A stretch of DNA of 64,000 bases from Phellopilus nigrolimitatus (Eukaryota > Basidiomycota > Agaricomycetes > Hymenochaetales > Hymenochaetaceae): NCBI GenBank assembly GCA_021029095.1, contig JAJOHG010000012.1, positions 496,001 to 560,000 of the forward strand. Direction: 5' to 3'. Made by a program: the position numbers and the translations under genes. Under the pieces are notes generated by a model, which did no database searches, had not been told where the DNA came from, and saw only the letters and a list, made by a program, of their open reading frames with translations. How positions within the stretch are numbered: position 1 is the first letter of the stretch; each line of letters starts with the position of its first letter. This document shows, piece after piece, positions 39,101-50,240 of this stretch.

Positions 39101-40776
39101 ATTCATACAGACTAGCTTTTCCGGACTTCAACTGTCTTAAGGTCCTCGGTATATTTTTCAGCCCCTTGAGATGGTTGTGCATCGCATCTGCAGTAACTAT
39201 ATTCTCCGGTCGGTTGAGGCATTCGACGGTGTCGTGCCGAGCGGTTATAATAGGGATGGATAGAGAAGGGCGAAGAAGCCACTGGCGCAGCAGGATGCGG
39301 CCGAGAGACGTGCATGTAGTGTTCAGTATGCCTAAGGATGGTGTCAGAGATGGCCTTCCCGTTTGGTTGCTAGCATATAAGCCTACCAAAAAGAGACAGG
39401 CCTTCCTTGGTTTTATCCGAATGGACAGATGCGTGGCTTTCCGTATCGAATACTTGCAAGGAGCTTCATGTAATGTCAGAGAAGCCACGATTAATCAGAA
39501 AAGTAGTACTTACGATAAGGCGTCTGCATTGATCTGCATGAACTGTTCTCTGAAAACTCGAAGAGGTGAAAAGGCACAAGGACCAGTAGACAAAAAACTA
39601 ACAGGCAAATGGACTCGATCGCTCGAATTTCCAATCCTCCCACGCCTTCGTTATCCAGATCTGCCATTGCGCGGACTTTTGCGAGGTGGTCCAGAAGAGC
39701 ACCCACGGCCGACATCTGTCAAGCCATCGAGCTTTCGTCAGGAAATGATCCCTTATTTGTTTTGGTGAAAGGAACTTACGCATAGCGGCGACGCCTCTAA
39801 AGACGCAAAGTTCCCGATCCGTATGCTAGCGTTCCACCTCTTCAACGACGGGTCGCCAGCAAGCTCCCGCCGCCGTTGCATAAAGTCATATGCGTTCGAT
39901 GGTGTATCACTCGAAGAGTGTGCTACGGAGGCGTTGACTTCTTCAGATGGTAACTCTAAGAGGAAGTTCAGGGAGAGAAGGCGATCACGTCCTTTCGCCG
40001 GGATGAATTCTTTTGCTGGACGAATTTGGAACAATCCGTCAGAGACTTCCACTTTACGGTTAAAGGTCAGCTAATGTAAGCCAGAGGTTCGTCCAGTACA
40101 ACATTGAAGTTACTCGCTGAAGTCTCGCATGATGTCTATAGAGGCTTCATCTGCCCTCGAACTTGTGAGCGTGACATCGGGACTGATTTGTTCGAGTACT
40201 GAAAGGCAGATATTAGACAGTAGCAACAGACGCTAGCGTGAAAGGATACCCACGTAATCTTGAAGTGTCGGAATGCGAACTCTCCGCGGTATCCTCTAAC
40301 ACGTACATCGTGAGTTTGACAGGATCGTAGTAAGCGCAACCAACACGGAAGCTGAATATATGCGTAAGATTAAGGACAAGAGCAACCATAAGTATGTTCC
40401 AGAATGTATTATTCTCACTTTTGAGAGTATATCGCGAGGACAACCTACAATGAAAGTAAACGGCAAGAACTGAGATGATGATTTGTCCGTTCCTTTGCTA
40501 TGCACGCACCTTGTTTTCTGTGATTTGACTCACCCCACTTTCAGTCCCATCCCGTTCCTGCCCATCGTCTACACTCCTATCCTCATCATGCTCCGTATTC
40601 TCCCACCTGACCTTCTTCTGTGCCGGCTCTTGCTCATGGTCGCTTTCTAGACTGTCTTCCGCTGATCCAACATCGTCCTCAACGACGCGAGGAATCTGAC
40701 ATTCGGATTTCTTCTTCTTGGTTTTCGCGTGCTCAAAGTTCTTTCTTTTGTAAAATGACGCTTTCCTGCTAGCCAT
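36140..40776 (-). CDS. MSH5: Meiotic MutS homologue MSH5
   Basis: 28 exons, complement(36140..36371, 36439..36534, 36593..36884, 37074..37185, 37276..37313, 37382..37425, 37481..37488, 37543..37569, 37624..37641, 37692..37851, 37924..38110, 38170..38211, 38265..38299, 38351..38361, 38412..38491, 38545..38626, 38679..38786, 38840..38899, 38951..39028, 39084..39331, 39387..39463, 39514..39549, 39603..39715, 39780..40051, 40118..40198, 40254..40351, 40419..40444, 40510..40776); 975 aa, all phases close. After a charged N-terminus come [28 protein letters not shown] and the MSH5-type [20 protein letters not shown]. The ATPase has Walker [15 protein letters not shown] (split by an intron after GK), [10 protein letters not shown] and Walker [13 protein letters not shown]4-MSH5 stabilises crossover intermediates in meiosis. 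Two introns appear to be GC-AG; exons of 8 and 11 nt are required. Confidence 0.94.
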
Positions 40777-41101
40777 GAATGAAGATATAGAACAGGATTG
40801 AAACAGAGACGAAGGCAAAACGCGTGTCCCGACGCGATTACGCCAAACAGGTGTCAACAACGCGTCACTGGCTCAGCAATAGATTCATGCAGTACCTGTA
40901 GAGTCGAGAGTTCCAAAATAAAAGGAAGAAAATCCAGGGAAATATAGGTAGTTTCAAACATAAAGAAATAGACCCATGTTCAGTCGCTTAGGCCTGAACA
41001 TAGTAGCTAGCTACTCGCGCACGCCGGGTAAAAATGAGCATGGATACGACCATGATATCAGTAGAGCGTTGGATTCGCAGCGCGAACATTATTTTTGTAC
41101 A
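40777..41101. other. MSH5 promoter / PHB2 3' region
   Basis: 325-bp spacer between tandem minus-strand genes; nothing specific recognised. Confidence 0.5.
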
Positions 41102-42471
41102 CTATTTCTTGGCAGCTTTTAGGAGCTCCTCCAAGTCATCACCCGCAACTAAGCACAGATAAGTAAAAACCCTTTTTGGCTTACGATATTACGAAATGCG
41201 TACCATTCAGCAAGAGGCTCTGCGAGTCGAGCATAATGTTGTTCCCAGAGGTTGATAGTAGGCTCGCAATGTCTCGAGCCGCTTCCAGACGACGAAGTTG
41301 GAGGAAACCTTTGTTCTGGCGCAACGCGTCGCCGATGAGCTCTGCACTCTTGGCCTCACCTTGAGCACGAACAATGATGGACTAAAAGTAAAGCTTGATC
41401 AGTGATTATCTTGCTTTCCATAACACAAAAACCAACTTGTTTCTCCTGAATGGCCTGGTCCACTAAGAAGGCAGCGCGGAAAGCTGTTTGTTGTGCGACC
41501 TATTCTTGTAATTAGAGCCAAATTATGATCACATGATTCAACACACCTGCTTCGCCTCTACAGCATGCGTAAACTCAGGAGAGAAAGCAACATGTGTAAT
41601 TGACACGTCTTCCATGATGAGATTGAAGCGAAGCCCTCTCTTCGTTAAGGCCTCCCGAACCATTCTCGATACCTATGGAAATGCTTGGTTAATATAAAAA
41701 TCCACTTTATCGCGGTGGTTACTCACACTTTCACGTTGCGTAATGAGCTGGCTCGCATTGAATTGTGCAACAATGCTCTTGAGGACCTCGTTTACAATGG
41801 ACGGCAAGACCCGCTCATCGTATTCTTGGCCGAGTTCACGATATATTGTCGGAAGAGCCTCAATAGACGGGCGCGAAAGGACACGGCATGTGATATTAAC
41901 CATTTGCAGGTCTGGCCAAGCGAGCAAGAGGTAAGGCACGTCCAGCGACGCAATAACATCGTCGAACCAGATCAAATATCATACCTTTGGTACCGGTGAG
42001 ACTGGCGATGTTTCGCGGCTTTGCGCGAATGTCAAACACGATGGGGGTTTCGAACCAAGGAAGCTGAAACGGCTATTGAAGATTGAAGAAGAGGAAGAGA
42101 ACTTCCAGCTCTTACCATGAGATGTGTTCCTTCAGTGTAGATTCTGTCGCTGATACCGTTTAACCTGCGCGCTCGGAGGTCAGCAAAGCACTTCAGCACC
42201 ACATGACGGACGCGCCAACCTTGTATATTTAATTGCTCGGTGGCCACCATCAACTATGAAATAGTCAGTCGTTAGCAGACGAGCCATTTACACTGTCAGA
42301 AACAAGCACACCATTAAATAAACTAGCGTTCAACGCAACGCCTCCCGCGACGAGTGCGACGAGTAGGCCAGAACCCGCGAAAAAGCCACCTCCTTTGGGA
42401 AATCCACCGCCAGCACGCCCCACCCTAGCCTGCACCTGCTGCGTGAACTGTCGAAACGGATCTTGGCTCAT
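41102..42471 (-). CDS. PHB2: Prohibitin-2, mitochondrial inner-membrane scaffold
   Basis: Exons complement(41102..41148, 41204..41381, 41437..41499, 41547..41672, 41727..41911, 41985..42063, 42116..42164, 42220..42253, 42312..42471); 306 aa, phases close. An N-terminal Gly-rich segment and a membrane anchor ([19 protein letters not shown]) precede the SPFH/band-7 domain: [69 protein letters not shown]. The long C-terminal coiled coil is intact. With Phb1 it forms the ring complex that supports cristae, AAA-protease regulation and respiratory-chain assembly. It is divergent from RRP40. Confidence 0.97.
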
Positions 42472-42782
42472 GTTGGTCGAGCTTTACAATTCGTGGACGA
42501 CAGCGAAGCCGGCTTTCGAGGCGCGGAACGGCGGCGAGGGTGCGTGGGAATATTGATCAAGATTCTCGAAATCTCTTGGTCAGCAGCCATTCAATTCAAA
42601 CATGTCAAGTGTGGTATAAGAGGAGGTTAGAAATAAATCTCGAAGCCCAATGGGGTGCTGGTTTCTTGGCAAGGCCTTGCCTAAGCATTTAAAAAGTCAA
42701 GGGAGGGGGATCGTGTTTTGATCTCATTTAGAACGCATATGTAGAGATGATCAGCCAAGGCACTTCAAGGACGTTTTTGTCA
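42472..42782. promoter_or_regulatory. Divergent promoter: PHB2 / RRP40
   Basis: 311 bp between divergent start codons. An in-frame upstream ATG at 42747 would lengthen RRP40 by 12 residues. Confidence 0.55.
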
Positions 42783-43700
42783 ATGGCCACCACCACGTTG
42801 CCCGGTGAGGTCGTTGAAGCCCAGCATGGAAACCTGAAGCTTGGCCCTGGCCTGCTTCAACTTTCTGATACGCAGGGCGCATCTAGCATCGTCTCGACGC
42901 GCGCCGGAGCATTAAAGCACTCGACGAACGGAAGCAGGTGGTGGGTTCAGAGCAATTCACGACGCGTGAGTTTCCAGCTTTTTCTATATGTAAATTTCCT
43001 CGCGTTCCTAATCCATTCCTTTCCCCTCAACGTAAACCAGTATGTCCCGGCACCTCAGGAATACGTCGTCGGAATGGTGATTGGAAAGATGGGAGAGGGA
43101 TGGAGAGTAGATGTCGGTGCCGCACATGCTGCCACACTGGACGGGTACGCTTTCGAGGGAGCAACGAAGCGTAACAAACCTAATCTAAAGGCATGTCTTG
43201 AGCTCACCAGAATTCAATAAAATCATCTTATGTCTTTCCACTTTCTTAACCACAGATTGACTCGCTTGTCTACGCGCGTGTTTCGCTGGCACACAAGGAC
43301 ATGGATCCAGAGCTAGAGTGTTTCGACTCACAGACGCGCAAGGCAGAAGGTTTTGGCGAGCTCAAGGGCGGCTTTCTTGTGAGATGTAGCTTGGGCATGT
43401 GTCGCCGGTGAGCTTTTTTTGTTTCTCTGATAGGACCGCAACATACGCGCCTAACCAACTGCAACTGAATTTACGGGGCTCCCATACAGGCTACTTGATC
43501 CGGAATACTTCTTGCTACCTCTACTTGGCTCGATGTTCCCATTGGAAACGGCGATTGGGATGAATGGCCGTGTCTGGGTAAACACTAAATCACCGAAGCA
43601 CACTATCGCCGTTGCGCGTTGCATTGAGGCTGCTGACCACGAAGATCGGAGCATGGACGAAGCTGCCGTCAAGAAGCTACTCAGCACATTCGATATCTGA
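42783..43700 (+). CDS. RRP40: RNA exosome cap subunit Rrp40 (EXOSC3)
   Basis: Exons 42783..42965, 43041..43190, 43256..43407, 43490..43700; 231 aa, phases close. The N-terminal domain begins MATTTLPGEVV; the S1 domain shows YVVGMVIGKMGEGWRVDVG and GATKRNKPNLKIDSLVYARV; the KH domain carries GMNGRVWVNTKS, the GxNG motif typical of Rrp40. The subunit caps the nuclear and cytoplasmic exosome and helps thread RNA. Intron 2 (43191..43255) must begin with GC to keep the frame and the conserved NLKIDSLVYARV run. ATG 42783 was chosen because the upstream in-frame ATG (42747) adds sequence with no conservation signal. Confidence 0.95.
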
Positions 43701-44194
43701 TCTCAAATGAGTCATCCCACTAGCGCAGCATCTCATGACTTCCCTGAAGAGGGCAGGGATTACCGCATCGTCAAGAGCAACATCAGCTGCATCGGGGCCT
43801 AACCAGCATTTGGCAATTGGCAAAGGGTTTTCGCACTGGAAATCTACCTTCCCAGACAGCAATCTGGACGTTGATCCAAAGTGCTTTACTCCCAAGTACG
43901 AGTACGCAAACATATCGTTATTAGTGCGATTTTTTCTTTCTTTCATTACACTGTCCATAGTCAGAAAGTACAAGTACACTGTCTGTAGTCCTAAATTGTA
44001 AAATACAGAGAGTCCTATGTAAGTGAAGCACAACATCAAAAAAGGCTCGAATACAAATTTGATTTGAAGTCATTGGTTAATTGTCCGAGCAGTGCTCATT
44101 ACTCGAAAAGCCCGGGAAAGGGGAGGAAAAGTGCAAGAGAAGGTAAGGAATGTGAAGACCAAGTATAGGGGCCTTCATATTGGATGTATGATAC
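43701..44194. other. Intergenic, convergent 3' ends
   Basis: 494 bp between the stop codons of RRP40 and the orphan helical gene; nothing recognised. Confidence 0.5.
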
Positions 44195-46894
44195 TCACTC
44201 GCTCTCGTCGGTAGGACCCTGTGAAACCCAAACATGCAGCATTTAGATGATCGTTCGCATGCGTATATAACCTACTCACCTTCGCAAAGAGTATCCCGGA
44301 CAACCATTCCTGAATAGTCATGAGGGAAAGCATCGCCTGAACCGCGATGAGTCGCGTCTGATGAAACCTGAGAAAAGGGAATGTTAATTTCTCAAAGAAG
44401 AAGCTGCAATCTTGCGTCAAGATGTTTACTGACTTGGCATAGTTGCAAATCCGGTCGTAAAGAATGGCCTGTTGGTCTTTCTAAACAAAAATGGTCAGAT
44501 AATTTTTATTTCACTTCTATTCCATTGGAACTCACTTGGATGAGTAAAGACTCGCCAGGCAGCGTAAATACAGCCAGATTCTCCAGCGCCGCCTCTATCG
44601 TCGTGTCCGGGCTGAAATTTTGGCTTTTATCGCGAAGCTATTAGTACCAAACATTTGTTAACTCAATACGAAACGCACCGAACCGAATCAGCCACGGCGG
44701 CGATCTGAGTTTGCTCTCTGCTGATGACAACTGACACGCGCTTCGAAAGCTGTAATTCCTTTCGCGTAGTCACGACTTTCCCCTTGTCCGCGGTAGAGTC
44801 GGCGAGAAGAGACACGACGCGGCGAATCACATCCTCTTTGTTAACTCTCTCGATGTCTCGTCTGCGGAATAATGCTTTCAGCTGTCGATAGGATAAAGTA
44901 GAAGAGAAATTTAGAACGTACAGACAGAAGTTGGCAAATTGTTTAGAGATGAGACGCCATGTCGTCTGTGAGTGTGTTAGAAATCAAACATTAACACGAA
45001 TGAAACGAGTCAAACATACTTCATCGAACATGTCGTGCCAGTGCGGTAAATTAGAGAAAAGCGCAATGAGCTCGAAAGCTGCACGACGCGTGTCGAATGA
45101 ATGTCTAGGACTATTTAGATATTTGTGTTGCTTTCAGCTTGACTCGAAATGACACTGAAAAACTCTTCACTCACTCCACTATGCTAAGCAGGTCTGCGCC
45201 CACTTTCTTCTTATTTTCCTATGAGTCAATAATGAGGTATTTCCGAGATTTTGTGTCGGACGATACTCATACCAAATCGTTTCGCATATCCAAAGTCCAC
45301 GAACCGATGAGACTGAACCACCATAAGCGTCGAATGCCTGCAAGGCAGTCATTGAAAGCATCGGCATGACTAACAAACGCGCGGCAAAATGTTTGCTAAG
45401 GTCAGAAACTGTCTATGTAATTTGGAAGAGGCAAAGCACCAACCAGTAAAGCAAAAGCGCGTTCAGTTCTGTGTATCCGCTGATTTCGAGTATGCTCGAC
45501 CATACTTCATGTCTCGTGCTTTTTGACATATGATCATAAGCAGAGAGAGAGAATTTAATAAAAGATTGGACGCATACATATGAGAGGCCTGCGCTGGTAT
45601 CCTCCAGTCTCCAGAGCCAGTCCAGCGCATCTCGTCTGGTACTGATAGGATATGGATTTCTGCATCATAATTATAAGCTCTAGAAACCCTCAGAAGTAAC
45701 TTAGGTCTTACTGAGTGAGGTCGGCTAAGAAAAGGCAGATTTCTCTGTGTTCCGTCTGCGAAATATACGTTTACCATGGCGCCTTAGCTTCTCCGAAGTA
45801 TAAGTTGTTATACCTCAGAAATTGGACTGTACAAATGGTCGCGAAATGTCTTGCATGCAAGCCAAAGGTAAGCAGACGCCGCGAGCTTCAATGAGACTTG
45901 TTCTGCATTCCTGAATAGTAAATTTGTCGAAGAGGTGAAACTCTTATAATGTTCGCTTCTCGTACCGAAACAGCTGTAAAATGACTCTGCAGTCTTCGTG
46001 TTCGAGCGCAAAACTCTGCGATAGATCGGTGCTGAATAGGTGATGAGAGCAGAGAATTGAGATCTAACAACCTTATTCTCCAAGCTCGCTCCCGCGGCAA
46101 CCATATAGTAGAAATGAACAAAACCTTCTTTACGGACAGCGTATGGCAGTTCGTCGCTATACAACACCAGCGCATCTGATGAGATGAATGACTGTGCGAG
46201 ATTCCATTTGATACTTACCTGCAAAGCTCCTTTAAGGAGTTTAAGAATTGCCGACGCGTCTGCAAGTGGTAATAAATATGGTTGAAAGTATTGGCGCACA
46301 TCGCGAAAAAAGACTTACGCTACCAATGAAGATTTCTTGCACAAGATATTGGAAAGAAATTTGAAGGAGCCTCAAAGCAGATCTGCGCATCTGATACGGG
46401 AGCTCGTCTCTGAAACAAGCGAGTAGCGGGTCTAAGATTTAGTCCAGCGCTCGCTGATGAAGATGGAGCTCTCACTTCGACAAATCAAGCAAGTCATCGA
46501 GTACCTTTTTCTGACGATACAGCGGCGAGGGTAAAGAACCACGCTGCACCATTGCGAGCTCCCTACGAGCAGAGGAGATACGAGGCAACACGGTTATAAA
46601 TGCGAGTGACTTGAATATAATGTCCTTCGTTCCAGCCAGGCGCGTCGGAAGTTTGTGAGTCGCATGAGCCGATGGCAACGTGGTGCTGTTTGAGGTGCTA
46701 TTGACGGTTAAATCAGACATTGTCGATGAACTTCTGGAGCGCAAAATTATCTGTCGGAGAGATTCGCTTTCCACCGTGGAGGATTCAGAGTTTAAGTCCG
46801 TGTACAGAGTTTCAGCATCCCAGACAAGAGTTTCTAAACTGTTAGAGGACAGCATTGTTACCGGTTGGCCGAGATGGGGTGTTGCGTCAACCAT
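44195..46894 (-). CDS. Uncharacterised helical (HEAT/ARM-like?) protein, ~610 aa
   Basis: Proposed 15 exons complement(44195..44218, 44280..44367, 44434..44480, 44536..44637, 44684..44965, 45020..45104, 45175..45209, 45305..45395, 45444..45641, 45712..45755, 45814..45910, 45966..46015, 46072..46259, 46324..46409, 46476..46894); 611 aa with phases closing. The first ~95 residues are Ser/Thr-rich. The rest is largely alpha-helical, with amphipathic segments such as DELPYQMRRSALRLLQISFQ, ALEHEDCRVILQLFRNAEQV, TRRDALDWLWRLEDTSAGL and RAAFELIALFSNLPHWHDMF. I do not recognise the family; an ARM/HEAT-type scaffold is a guess. The junction between 45305 and 45209 is uncertain: only weak 5' splice sites keep phase there. 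The small exons and the consistent composition support a real gene. Confidence 0.68.
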
Positions 46895-48797
46895 TTATGA
46901 GGTTGAGCGTACAAGACAGAGTTGGGGGACGACTGGCGCTACGTCTGAGATCCTTGTGATGCTAATAAGCAAGAATCAAATAAGAACCGTAGGCATAAAG
47001 AAGCCGTCTTCTGGTGTTTTTAGTTCAGGCATAGCCCCTAGTCCGTGGTCGGTGTTCTGGTGCCGATGTGAGATGCACAGTGTGCCAAGACAGTGCTGAA
47101 AATACCTCCGCCTTCGGGTTATTGAGTAAAGGCGTCAGACCAGAATGCGCATCATCTGAGTCAGTGTGCCTATTTATCGGAGGGCAAGGTGTTCTGTTCC
47201 TTGACTAGTAAGAATAAAGCATGAAATGACTTTTTTTTGAGATTGAAGAGCCGCAAACACCCGGACATTGCCGATATGCCGTCCCGGGCTCAGAGCCAGA
47301 CTGGCCTGTTCTCTTGGATTTTCATTTTCATTCTATTTCTCCTATGCCCTTGATTCTAAATATGCACAGAGGACATTGGAATGTTGTTTCTGGAGCTACA
47401 ATCCATTTATTTTAACAAAGAACGATCTTCAGAGCTGTGTTCTGTGCACACATTCACCATGTTACTTGAGATGCTTGACTGAGGAATGGTCGATGGTGAT
47501 GTGACCTTCAATATGTCTCCTCAAAGACCAAAAATCTGGATGTCATCGCTGGCAAAAGACGAATAAGTCTTACTGGTAAATTGAACAAGATTTTGAGAAT
47601 TTTTGATTCTGCACCCCTACACTAAGCGAACGAATCAACTCTCCCATGCGCGTACATATATCTTACAAGTATTACAATATTTCGAAGGCACTGCAAACAG
47701 TCAGCGAAGAGAGTGCTATGCATAACTTGGCCGGGTTGCTAAAACATTGTGATGGTGACATAAAAGATAACCTAGTCATGAATCGAGGGGGGAAAGGCGT
47801 GGAGAATAAATTATCTGAATGATTATTCGGTGATGAAAAGAAGTATTCAGGTGTCAAAATTCTCCAGCACATACACCTTGTATCACAGCACCGCAAATTC
47901 CTGACGCATTGCATCAGATATGCTGTAGGTAAATGTAAACATCAGAGTGAAAGAAAATGTGTTTTACGTACCTATTAATTACTGGTCTCACTAGAACGTC
48001 TCTCCTTCATAGCGTTTCTCCAATGCACCAGCTTTTCAATGACTCTTCCAGCCCATTTTTCCATCACAACCCTTGTAGACTGCAAACACAGTCCAAGGGT
48101 GCGACCCGCACCTGGCAGGTTGTCGGCCGTCGCGTTCGTGCTGACCGTGGCGTCCGTACTGACCGTAGCCAAAGAAATTGTTTCGGAGCGAGACTCAGCA
48201 GATCGTCGGGAATCCAGGCTCGAGCTACGGCGACGTCGAAAGAAGGCCATAGTTATGCCAACAACAATTGGGTAATATGACGTGGAGTCAACGATGAGAG
48301 CAGTGAGGGATTGCAAGACTGGTCAACAGCAGCTTGATATGAACTCAAGGAGACCCAGAGAGCGCTTTTATATGTCTGCTTGAGTTTCGAAGCGACCTTG
48401 GAGGATCTTAGGAAGCAGTGCTCCACAAGCACTGCAATCAATTAACATGAGGTTGCTCGAAGTGGTACGCAGCCACTCTGAAAAAAGGATAGAAGCTATT
48501 AAGGCATAGCAAAAAATCACACTTGAATCCTGGTGCAGTGAAATGATCGCAAATGTATCAGTTTTTCGCTTTTACACTTTCCGATATGGAAGCAGTGATA
48601 AACATTCGCCGTACATAACCTTATAACGTGGTCAGCATCTTGCATTGTGGTTTACGAGCGCTTATGGTTGTCTTGTAATCGTGACTCACGAATCGGACGC
48701 GATGTACGCGGTTATCAAGCGACGCTTGAATCTGCGGAAAAGAAGATAAGACAGCGAAGTTTAGAAGTATCTGAAAACAGACGAAGGTGCCATTCCC
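46895..48797. other. Long, mostly gene-free stretch
   Basis: About 1.9 kb between two minus-strand genes. It contains the orphan gene's promoter, the G-patch gene's 3' UTR and one small low-confidence ORF (47975..48250). No repeats, transposon ends or RNA genes were recognised. Confidence 0.5.
47975..48250 (-). CDS. Possible small hypothetical ORF
   Basis: ATG-initiated 91-codon frame. The N-terminal half is Arg/Ser-rich with a short internal duplication (STDATVSTNATAD); the C-terminal half (RVVMEKWAGRVIEKLVHWRNAMKER) could form an amphipathic helix. There is no conserved motif and no splice evidence. It may be chance. Confidence 0.22.
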   Translation of the reverse strand: MAFFRRRRSSSLDSRRSAESRSETISLATVSTDATVSTNATADNLPGAGRTLGLCLQSTRVVMEKWAGRVIEKLVHWRNAMKERRSSETSN

Positions 48798-49985
48798 TCA
48801 TTCAGCATTCAGATATGCAAGCATATTCCTCCTTCCCTCCTCTTCTCTCTTCTTTATTCGCTCGAACCCGCGTTTGCCTCGTCCGACTACCTTCTTCGTG
48901 CGCTGTAGCGTCTCATTCATGTGAACATGCTTCGCAAGTGCGGCCTGGCTATGCGTCACTCGCTTGACAGGCTCGCGGCGCAGCCCGGACCCAATGGTCT
49001 TCGCCTTCAGCCCAATGCCGAGCCGGTCAGCCTTCAGCACGGTCGGTAGCGGCGTAAGGAGTGCACGAGGGGAATGATCAAGGTCTCCCAAGCTGGCTTT
49101 CTGGGGTTCGGGGGGAGCTGGAGAAGAGCTCGTGCGTTCCAGCGCAGCGTTTGAATTTTCCGGTTCGTCATCCATCTTGGTGAGGTCAATAACGTCTTCT
49201 TCCAAACACGAAAGGTCAATTATCTCCTTCTTAATCTCCCCGAAAAACTCCATCTTCTCACCGCGCACAACCTCCCTACCCTTGCCCTTGTCCGTGTACC
49301 CGAGCCCTCGACGATTTCGGGTAGCCCTTCCTAAAGCCTCTCCCTCTTCCCAGCCGCTCTTTTGTAATATATCGAAGCCCCTATTTCCTGGGCCGATAGA
49401 AAGCCACACGGGAGGCGAGTATGGAGCCTGGGACGGCGATGGCGGAGGATCTCGTGCAAGCATGTCTGCGAGCGATGAAGTAGATGGTGTAGGAGTAGTC
49501 GTGCTCGTAGGCGGCTGAGAACCCTCCGCGTTAACTTCTGCAGATTTCGATGCCTCGAGTGCGCGAGCAAGGAACCATGGTTTCTTGGCTCTCGTATCTG
49601 CCTTCTTCTGGGCTATAGAGGCCTCCTGTTCTACGACTAGTGGCCGAAGCTCCCGACTGTTCGTCTTCGGAGCGCCACTGATTGATTTCCTCTCGAGCGA
49701 CCTGTACCATCCGCCAATCGTCTCCTCCTCCTCAATTTGAGCCAATTCTCGCGCGCCGCTATAGCTAGACCCTGCAAAAGCACTTGAGGCCCACTCATCG
49801 TATCCGATGGTGGCAACAACGAACATGGGCGGGTAGGCTATTCGTTCGTTTTTGCCAAATGGCTTCTCCGTAAGCCATGGATCTGCGATATCTGCTTCCG
49901 CATCGTGCTGTCCAGTTTCATTCTCTAGTCTCTCGCGATCTTCTGGGTCGTAATTTGAGATCAAGTAGTGGGAGGCAGTCGCCAT
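48798..49985 (-). CDS. G-patch domain protein with tandem SIM-like motifs
   Basis: Single exon, 395 aa, ATG at 49985. The G-patch is at ~residues 197-245 (LSIGPGNRGFDILQKSGWEEGEALGR, ending RRGLGYTDKG) with the spaced glycines and aromatic/hydrophobic positions of the family. Directly after it are two hydrophobic-acidic stretches, EIIDLSCLEEDVIDLTKMDD, of the type that binds SUMO (VIDLT core). The C-terminus is basic (KKVVGRGKRGFERIKKREEEGRRN). G-patch proteins usually activate DEAH-box helicases in splicing or ribosome assembly; the helicase partner here is unknown. Confidence 0.9.
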   Translation of the reverse strand: MATASHYLISNYDPEDRERLENETGQHDAEADIADPWLTEKPFGKNERIAYPPMFVVATIGYDEWASSAFAGSSYSGARELAQIEEEETIGGWYRSLERKSISGAPKTNSRELRPLVVEQEASIAQKKADTRAKKPWFLARALEASKSAEVNAEGSQPPTSTTTPTPSTSSLADMLARDPPPSPSQAPYSPPVWLSIGPGNRGFDILQKSGWEEGEALGRATRNRRGLGYTDKGKGREVVRGEKMEFFGEIKKEIIDLSCLEEDVIDLTKMDDEPENSNAALERTSSSPAPPEPQKASLGDLDHSPRALLTPLPTVLKADRLGIGLKAKTIGSGLRREPVKRVTHSQAALAKHVHMNETLQRTKKVVGRGKRGFERIKKREEEGRRNMLAYLNAE

Positions 49986-50240
49986 GGATTATGTGGTCGC
50001 AAGTGGATTGTTGGCGGTGAGTCTAAGACGGCATATGCTGGTCAAGAGTTTTATGTAAGACCTACTCGTGAGAACGACATTGCATTTGTCATTTTGGCGC
50101 AAGTGAAATCAAAACATTCATCTTCAACGTCGACTCGCAAGCTGGGAATTGTAAGTGTCTTTTTCCGTTTCTGAGCTAGTAAAAGACTCAAAGCCCCCTT
50201 TTCAACCAGATTACGAGCTGCCGAAGCTTGTCGATAGATT
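49986..50240. promoter_or_regulatory. Divergent promoter: G-patch gene / PQ-loop gene
   Basis: 255 bp between divergent starts; no element recognised. Confidence 0.45.

Noticed and set aside
44882..44917. Apparent 36-nt GT-AG intron in the same gene
   Set aside because: Below the size of other introns here and in frame with no stop; kept as coding.
45542..45598. Intron with GTATGC donor in the helical orphan gene
   Set aside because: The frame reads straight through without a stop and the proposed acceptors give wrong phases, so it is treated as exon.
46192..46218. Apparent 27-nt GT-AG intron in the same gene
   Set aside because: Too short to splice, and in frame with no stop; kept as coding.
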